Below, one piece after another: positions 31,001-40,000 of a stretch of 64,000 nucleotides of DNA (the first letter of the stretch is position 1; the number at the start of each line of letters is the position of its first letter). The notes under the pieces were generated by a model. It searched no databases, was not told where the DNA came from, and saw only the letters and a list, made by a program, of their open reading frames with translations. Origin of the DNA: Neorhodopirellula pilleata (GTDB taxonomy: Bacteria > Planctomycetota > Planctomycetia > Pirellulales > Pirellulaceae); contig NZ_SJPM01000001.1 of assembly GCF_007859915.1 (NCBI RefSeq), positions 113,502-177,501 of the forward strand. The letters run 5' to 3'. The position numbers and the translations under genes are program-made.

Positions 31001-34000
31001 CCATTAACTCGGGAACCGCCGACGACGTCGTGAACGTTCGCAAGTTGTCTTCGCCGACCATCGTGAACTTGCAAGCCGGCAACGACACCGTCAATATCCA
31101 AGGTGGAGGTGCCTTGTTGACGATTGACGGCGGTAACACGGAGGAAAAGTCGATTGACTTACCCGACGGTGGCGATCGTGTCTTGTTGGGAACGACTCGA
31201 TCGTTCGACAAAACCGTGGTGAATGTGGCCGATGGACTTAACGCGATCAAGTTGTTCGGCACCGGATGGGAAGTCGGGCAAGAGTTGATCTTGATGTCCG
31301 ACGACGTCGCACCCGGCGGACTGGTTTCCGGTGGGATTTACTACGCGGTCCCATCGGGACGTGACATCATCCGCTTGGCGCGAACACGTGCCCAAGCGCT
31401 CGCGGCCAGCCCCACCGCCGAGAACGATCCCAATATCATTCCGCTGACCGATGGCGGACAAGGCCAGCATTACTTCACGCTCGCCGTCGATGGCAAACCT
31501 CTGTGGCCGACGATCCAAGGCAGTTTGACCGGCACCGACGCCAGCCCGCTGTTGTCGTTTGCTCAACCCGGCGAAGTCGGCGTGACGGGAACCGCCACGT
31601 TCACCAACATCGAAAAAGCCAACGTGTTGCTGGGCTTCGGTGATGATACGTTCGAGGTCAACAGTACGATCGAGACCCTCGCGATTGAACTGCGTGGCGG
31701 CCCGGGCGACGATGAATTCTTATTACGCAATGTCCCCGGACGTTCGATCGTGATCAGCGGTGACAGTGGCAAGAACGACCGCGTGCGAGTGCTCGTCAAC
31801 GGTGACCCCATCGCGGATCAGTTCACGTCCTTGACCATCGGCGCCGGCATCGAACGGTTGGTGGTTGACAACACGTCCAACAACGCGGCCATGGACTGGA
31901 TCGTTTCCCAAGGCTCGATGCATTTTGTTGCCGGTCAGTCGACGGCGACCGCTGACACGGCGACGCACACCTTTACCTACGACACCACCGCCTTTGCGGC
32001 TTCGCGATTGGGCTCAAGGCCTCTGGCCAACGGGGACTTGGTGCTACTCAGTTCGACCGGTGAGCTACCGCAAACGCCTTTGCTGACTGGACCTTCACCG
32101 CGTCCGCTTGTCTCGCTTGACGCCAGTCAGTTTTATGTCGTTCGCGAGCTCAATGGCAGTACGTTCAAGTTGTCGTTGCCTGGTGTGACGACACCTTTCG
32201 ACCTGACGACCGGAGCGACGGGGACGATGTCGATTCGGCGGGTTTCAGAACTGGTCAGTTTGGAAGTGGCCGCGAACTCAGACTTGCTCGCCGGAGGTAA
32301 CGATGTGGCGACGTTGTCGGTCGTGACGCCAGGAGACACGACCGTGGACGTCAACGCGAACCAACTCCGCATCATCGAGGGTGCGCGAGTTCTCGATCAC
32401 GAAAGCAATCTGTCTCGGCAAAGTTTCCCCTCCGCACGTGTCGACGGATTGCAGGGCGTTCGCAGTGTGGTCACCACCCGTAACCACTTCGTCTTCGCGG
32501 CGGGCACGGCCGAAAACAAGATCGCGATGTTTGTTCGGCAAGTCGATCCCAACGACCCATCCAAATCACTGTTGACGTTCGTCAAAGCGATCGAAACGGG
32601 GCAGGAAAGTGGTCCCAGCAGTCCGAGTGTCTTGAAACTGAGTCCCGATGAGCGATTTTTGTATGTCATTGGCGGCGCAAACTTCAGTGTCTACGCCATT
32701 GACAATGTCAACGGTCGCCCAGATTTGGTGTGGGTTCAGGATGTGTACGAAGACGGCAGCGGCGGAATTTTGTCGTTGTCACCTGCAACACCCGACGGTC
32801 AGTTGCTGCCCCAGTCAGTCAACTTGCACCTGCGATTACAAAACCCGACGGACCTGGATTTCAGCCGCAGCTTGGATCTTTTCGGTAACGAAGACGACGG
32901 TGGAACCCACGTTTATGTCACCGACGCCGGCGACGAAGACGGCATCGCGGTTCTTCGTCGCGATCTCAACAGCGGCATGATCACCGGTGCGGTTCAGAAA
33001 CTGCGAGCCGAAAACAGCTACGGCAAATCGATCGATGTCGGCAATGATGTGGTGGACCGACCGAATTTGGATCTGATATCGGGTGCCACGCATATTTTGG
33101 ACGAGCCGATCCCGGGCACCATCTCGACCCGCGGTGTTTATCAGTTCTATGCCAGACCCGGTACCGTCGGGCAACGCATCACTCCATTGCTGCTCCAGCC
33201 GATCGGAGAGGATGACCATACTTCACCAACGAATCGCCAATTCCAAATCTTTGCCATTGGCGAAACTCGCACGATCGAACAAGTGGGCGTCAATGAGTTC
33301 GAATTCAAGCTGCCGAGTACGCCGGCGCAATTTGGTTCCGGTCTGTATTTCGGTTGGACCGATGGGTCGTCCTCTTTGACTGGCAATGCGATCGTCCCCT
33401 ACACCGATGGCACGTCGAGTAATACCTATCTCTTCAATTCAGGCTATAGCGTTGGCAATGCGACGCCGCTGACCTCGTTCCAACCTGGCCGGGCATACTC
33501 CATGGATGCCAATTTCCAGACCGCAGTGGTTCAAGGTTTAGACAACCCTCTTTCCATTGCTGTTTCACCCGATGGCAATCGTTTGGTGACGGGCGACAGC
33601 TTGGGGCGAATCGCCACCTGGGTTGGGGCAACCGGTCAACCGTTTCGATTGCAGGCCAACTCGGGTTGGTTCCCCGAAACGGCGGGCCTCCCCACAGCGG
33701 TCAACAACCCTGATTTGGGGCGTCAAATTGACGTGAGCTTCACCGCGAACCGTGACTTGCGGATCGTGGCTGACGACAATTTGGTCCCAAGCCAAGTGCC
33801 GGCCGGATTCGTACTTTCACCGGCTACCGCATCGGCCGGTGACATCGTTTACGGAGCCTACTTCAATCCGATCACAAAACTCCAAGTGATCGTCAATCGT
33901 GCCAATCCCGGAATTGCGTTGGCTCAAATTCCAGGAGGTTATATCTCGTTGCCCAACGGCGAATCCGCCGGCGCGCTCTTTGATATCGATGGACCGATCG

Positions 34001-37000
34001 CTTCGATGGCCTCCAACGGCAGCTTCCTGTTCGTGGGCCTGCCGGTTAGCGATCGATTGCGACCGGCTGGCCAAGAGGCCGACGATGTTGGCGTTGTGCA
34101 AGTCTATTCAATCGGTGCCCTGGGTCAGCTCACTCCGTTCCAACATCTCGTCGCTTCGACCGATCTGAATGTGCTGAGTAAAAACTTCGGAGCGAGCATT
34201 TCAGTCGATGGCAACCGAGCGGTCATTCCTTATACGGCCCAAGATGGCTCGCAAAGGCTTCAAATTTGGGAACTCACCAATGGTATTTGGGTGCGAAGCG
34301 CTGACTTGGCCGGCGGCAGCTTAGTGGATCTGGATCGTGACACGTTCATCGTTGGTCGTGAACGATTCAATCCCGGCGATGGAAATGCGACCATCTTTCG
34401 ACGCAATGTTTTTGGACTTTATCAACCAGAATTGGTGGTCAACGTGGATCCCATTGCCGTTTCGATTGGTGGCAATACTGCCACGATCGTGGGTGAAGAT
34501 GGCACGGTTTACATTTACCGCCAAACCGCCACCGGCTGGGAAGAACGCGATGTCTTTGACTCGATCGCAACAAGATCCGTCGCAAGCATTCAAGAAAACG
34601 GATCGCTTCCGCAACGAACACAAATTCGTATCACGGGACTCCAGGTCAATGCCACCAACGAAGGTAGCACTAACGAATGGCAGATCCTGGTGCAATCGCC
34701 CGCCAACACAGGCCCTATCGTAGGTGACTACAAATTTGATTCGACAACGACGGGCGGGGGCATCATCAATCTCGACCTTCCGATTTTGGAGGTGACCAGC
34801 GACATTCGCATCGTTGTCATGGAAAGAGATACCGGGCTGGGTGATTCGGATGACTTCATCGGCCAGTTTTATCTTGGAAACGGAACCGGGTTGCCAAGAA
34901 TTCCCGCAACCACTGCTTTCTCACCCAACTTGACAGGCGAAGATGCCAATGTCCGCGTTCGTTACGATGGCATCCACATCGACGATATGGACGACATCAC
35001 CATGACGACCGATTTCATCGATTCACTCGGTGATCTTGTCGTAATCGGTGTGCCACGTACGCCTGGTTTTGCCGGCATCAATTCACCCGGTGAGGTCATT
35101 GCGTACCGCGAAGCCGAACAGCAATCGGGCTGGTTCTCCTCCGGTGGACAAATTTCTGACATCGCATTCAGTCCCGATGGCACGACGGTGTACGCCACCG
35201 ACGTGTTTGGCAAGGTCTTCGTGCTGCACGATGACAATGGCAGCGACGTGCGGACACCTGCTTCGCTGCTGCTGGACCCATTGCAGAATCCAATCGATAC
35301 GAATGCAATTCCATCGCTCGCCGGTGCTAGCTCGGTCCATGTCAGCCCCGATGGCAACCGCGTCTATGTGACCGCCGAACAATCCGGCGCGGTGACGGTC
35401 TTTGATCGAAATGGCGCACTCGCCACACCAAACGATTTGGGTACCAATACGTTGATCCCGAATAATGGCGGCAACTTGAACGGAGTTGCCGATTCGGCGC
35501 TCGAGTCTCCCTTCAATGTTCAAGGCGGTTTGCAACAGTTTTTGGTCACTGCCAGTTCCGGTTCGTCAACGCTTGCCACGTTTGAGTTGGTTGGGAATCA
35601 GTTCGTTCCCTCTCAAGGCAACAATCCCAACGGTGGCAACGGTCTGGGTGATGGCAATCCGCTCGACAGCGTCACCCGCGTCCAAGCGTTGACGATCAAC
35701 CCTCTCAACAGCAACGTCAATAACGTCAATCAAGTCTTCTACGCGGCGGCACCGCTCGATGACGCCATCTTTGTCTTCAACCGCAACGCCGCCGGCGACA
35801 CCCGAGTCGTCCAGCGACTCAAGGACGATCGCGCCGGAGCATCCGGGCAAGATGACCTGAGTCTCGCCGGCGCGAGCGACATCGTTGTCAGCCCCGATGG
35901 TAAGTTCGTTTACATCGCCGCAGTCAAAGAGGGCACGTCAGGCGAAATCAGCGTCTACGAACGCGTCACGCTTAACGACGAAACCGGCACTCCGTTTGAC
36001 GGCTTACGCTATGTTGGTAAGACGCCTACGAGCGTATTCAATGCGACGGGTAACAACGACGTCATTACATTGCGTGCTCCCATCAATGGCGGTCACGTTT
36101 ACGCCAGCGGCCCCAACGGGCTGCAAGTCTTCGCCCGCGATGTGACTAACGGCAACCTGACGAACGTCGCCGCAACACTGCCAATTACCGTTTCGGACAT
36201 CAAGTTCGCGAGTACTTCGCGGGCTTATGCGGTTCGTCCGTCGACCAACGAACTGCTGGTCTTTGATCGCGCCGCCAACGGCACATTGACCCAAGCGGCA
36301 GCCTACACGACGCGGCTTGATAACCCTCGATCCGTTGAAATCGGCAACGCGATCAACGGACAAGAAATTGTCGAAGCTCGCTTCGTTTATGTCGCTTCGG
36401 CGGGAACGAACTCCATTTCGGTGTTCGACGAGTTCGCCGCCGATGGCAGCGATACGCAAATCAACGGTACTCTGCATCATGTGCAAATCATCCGCGAAGG
36501 TGTCGGCGGAGTCCGCGGTCTCGGCGGCGTCCACGTGTTGCAAGCCAGTGCAACAGTCAACGACACCGTGTTGCAGTTTTCCGGCAGCGAATTGGACGTG
36601 GCCGAGTCAACGATCAACACCGATTTGCCTCATGGATTGCGTACCGAACAACTGGTTTCGTTCCGAACGGCAAGCGAAGCTCCCGGTGGCGTGCAAACCG
36701 AAGACACGACGCTGTATTACGTTCGCAAGATCGACAAGAATCGTTTTCAACTCTTCACGACGCCCGAGTCCGCCCGCAGTGGCGATCCCACGGGCCGAGT
36801 CGCGTTCACTGCAGGCGATGGCAGTTACGCGTTGCACACGAGCTTGCCCGAAGGAGCTTTCCTCTACGCGCTGGGTCATGATGCAAACTCCATCGTCGTG
36901 TTCCAACGCGAGTTGGATGCGGCGAGTCCCGATGTCGGTCAATTGACGTTCCTGCAAGTCATCCGCAATCGAGTCGGAAACGCCACCGGTGGCGCGAACA

Positions 37001-40000
37001 ACGGTTTGTTCCGCCCCGATTCGATCGTGGCCCCGAGCGGTGATACCTCGACCGTGTTTGTCAGCTCCAGCTTTGATCCGCTGCTCGTCGGCGCTCCCGG
37101 AGGATTCGTCTCGTTGCACAACAACGCCGACGATAGTCCGTCGTTGCCCCCGATCGAAACCCGATTATCCTTCTCGGGAATCAAGTCACTCAACGTGACG
37201 ACCGGCAGCGGTTCGGACATCATCACGGTCAATCAGGCTCCGATGAGCGGCGGCGGAGTGGGTGCCACCTCGATTCCGATCACCGCAAACACGGGTGGTG
37301 GCGTAGATTCATTGACCCTCAATGATGCTGCCGAAGGCGTGTTGACACAGGCGGACCTTGGCGCGGGCGACGATGCGTTCACGATCCGCACGCTAGGCGA
37401 TGCCGCGTCGAACATTCAGGTTCGTACGGGCGATGGAACCGACTCGGTGTTGATTGAACAGGTCGCAACTCGCTCCGGCGTGACGGTCTGGACCGAAGGC
37501 CCGACTGACAACAGCGATTGGGAAGATTTCGTGCGGGTCGCCGCTCGCGGAGTCGGACGTGACGGCAACGTAACGTTGAATGCATCGAGCGAAGATCAAT
37601 TTTCCTACGAAGTCGAAGGCGAAGAAGGCAACGACCAAATCGTCAATGCCAACAACGCTGCCGGCAACCAACTTCAACTTTTCTGGAATGACGAAAACGC
37701 GAGACTCGGTAGCGTCTTCACCATGATTGATGATAACGCGCAATTACCCGGAAACATCGAGTACCAGACCTCCGACAGTGTCGTGTTGGCTTCGGTGGCG
37801 AACCCCGGTGCGATCGAACAAGGATCTCAAGTCACGTTCGCCAGCAACAGCACCGGCGTCGATGATCAAAATGGCAGCTTCGTCACGTACGCCTGGGATC
37901 TCAACGGCGACGGCCTGTTCACGGAACTAATCACGACCGAGCCCTCGGTCACGTTGTCGTGGCAAGACTTAACCGAATTCGGCTTCGCCGCTCGCGGTGG
38001 TGGCGACTATCGAGTTCCCCTTCGCGTGACTCGAAACTTCGAGACGATCGACCCGAACACCGGCGAAACTCGAGTATCTAGTACGCAGCAGAGCGATTCC
38101 GAAGTCACCGTCACGGTCAATGACTCCGCCCCGGTTGCCTTGGTCAATGGAGGTCAAACCGAAACAAACCACACCGTGCGTCTGCGGGGCCCATCGTTCA
38201 CGCTGCCACTGGCCGTCACTGGGAATGATCCTTTAGGAGACGAGATTGTCAGTTGGACCATCAACTGGGGCGACGGGTCACCTGCGCAGACGGTTGGCGC
38301 GGTGAACATCGCCAGCCATCTTTACCCGCGACCAGGACGGTTCGATGTCGTCGTCACCGGACTCGACGAAAACGGTTTACAGACACAACCGGTGACAACG
38401 GTCGTCAACGTGGCGTTTGATTCACAATCGGTAAATGCGGGCTCCGCTTACACAATCAACGAAGCTCAACCGATCATTTTATCGGGTGAAATTGCCGGTT
38501 CCCCCGAATCGGCCACTTGGATTGTCAACGGTCAAAACGCGGGTACGGCTGTCTTGCAGAGTTACAACGCCTCGACCAATCAAACCGGCGCGAGTTTGTC
38601 ATTGACGTGGCAACAGTTACAGGCCATCGGTGTTGCCAACGATGGAACGTTCAGTGTCGTCCTGCGAGCGACTTATGCGGGCACCGCCAATCCGATCGCA
38701 TCGGCGTCGGTCAACCTCGTCGTTAACAACGTGGCTCCTGAAGCGACGTTCTTCCAAAGCGGCCCGATCAAACAAGGTGAAACGGCCACAGTCGGATTCC
38801 GCGACATTGTCGAACCCAACGACGTGCTGACGTTCAGTTACAACTTCGGTACCGGATTCGTGGTTGGTGAAGCGAACACATTGGTGCCGTCGTCGCTCGG
38901 ACCTGGAACGCACTTGATCCGAGGCCGCGTTTCCGACGGCACGGTCACGCAAGATTACGAAACCACGCTGATCATCAACGACTTGCCTCCCAGCATCAAC
39001 GTTAACGGCGGGTTGCCTGATCTGATCGAAGTGAACGAAGGAGCCACGACCACCCTGACTGGAAGTTATGAAAATCCCGGTGGAGGTGCGGTCTCGCTAA
39101 CGACCTCGATCGGATCGATTACCAACGATCCGACAACCAAGACTTTCACGTGGACCTACTCGCCGGCGGATAACCGCGTCGGTGTGGCGAGGGAAACGAT
39201 CACGATCACCGATGCGGAGGGATCCAAGGCAGTGCTTGATCTCAACATCGTCGTCAGCAATGTCGCTCCTCAAGCGGTCTTCGTTGTTCCCATGAATGTG
39301 CTCGAAGGCGCGACCGGTGTCACGGTTTCATTGACCGACCTCACGGATGTTTCCGCGACGGACTTAGCGGCCGGTTTGCGGTTCTCATTCGATTTCGGCG
39401 ACGACGGTAGCTTTGAGATCGGTGACGGAGGTTACGCTGGTGGAGTCGCCGCGGCCTCGGCAGCCGTCCCGGCAATCTGGCTGGCCGATGATGGCGAGGT
39501 TCCGATCCGGGCACGCGTGGTCGACAAAGACGGCGGTGTCACACAGCTAACCCAGACGTTATCGGTGGCCAACGTGTCGGCGACACTCGGCCCGCTCACC
39601 GTGACTCCGGTGCAGTTCACTGGTTCCGGGGCGGTCCGCGTGACAGGTACCTTCTCGGGAGCCCCGTCCGCAGTGGACACGCATACGATCCAAGTCGATT
39701 GGGGAGACGGCCGAACGCATCGCTTGTCCGCCGACAACGTGATCGGGATCGCACAGCCGGGTAGCGGCTACTCGAATGCCACCGGCGTCGCGGTGACCGG
39801 CGGCAGCGGTACGGGCATGACCTTCAATATCGCGACCGAAAACGGACGGATTATCGAAGCGATCATCCAAACGCCCGGTAATGGATACCAAGTGGGCGAC
39901 GTGCTGACGGTTTCAGGCGGCGGCGGCAATGCGGTTCTGACCCTGGGTGGATTCAATCAGGCCAATGGTACGTTCACGGCGGTCCATTTCTATTCGTTCG

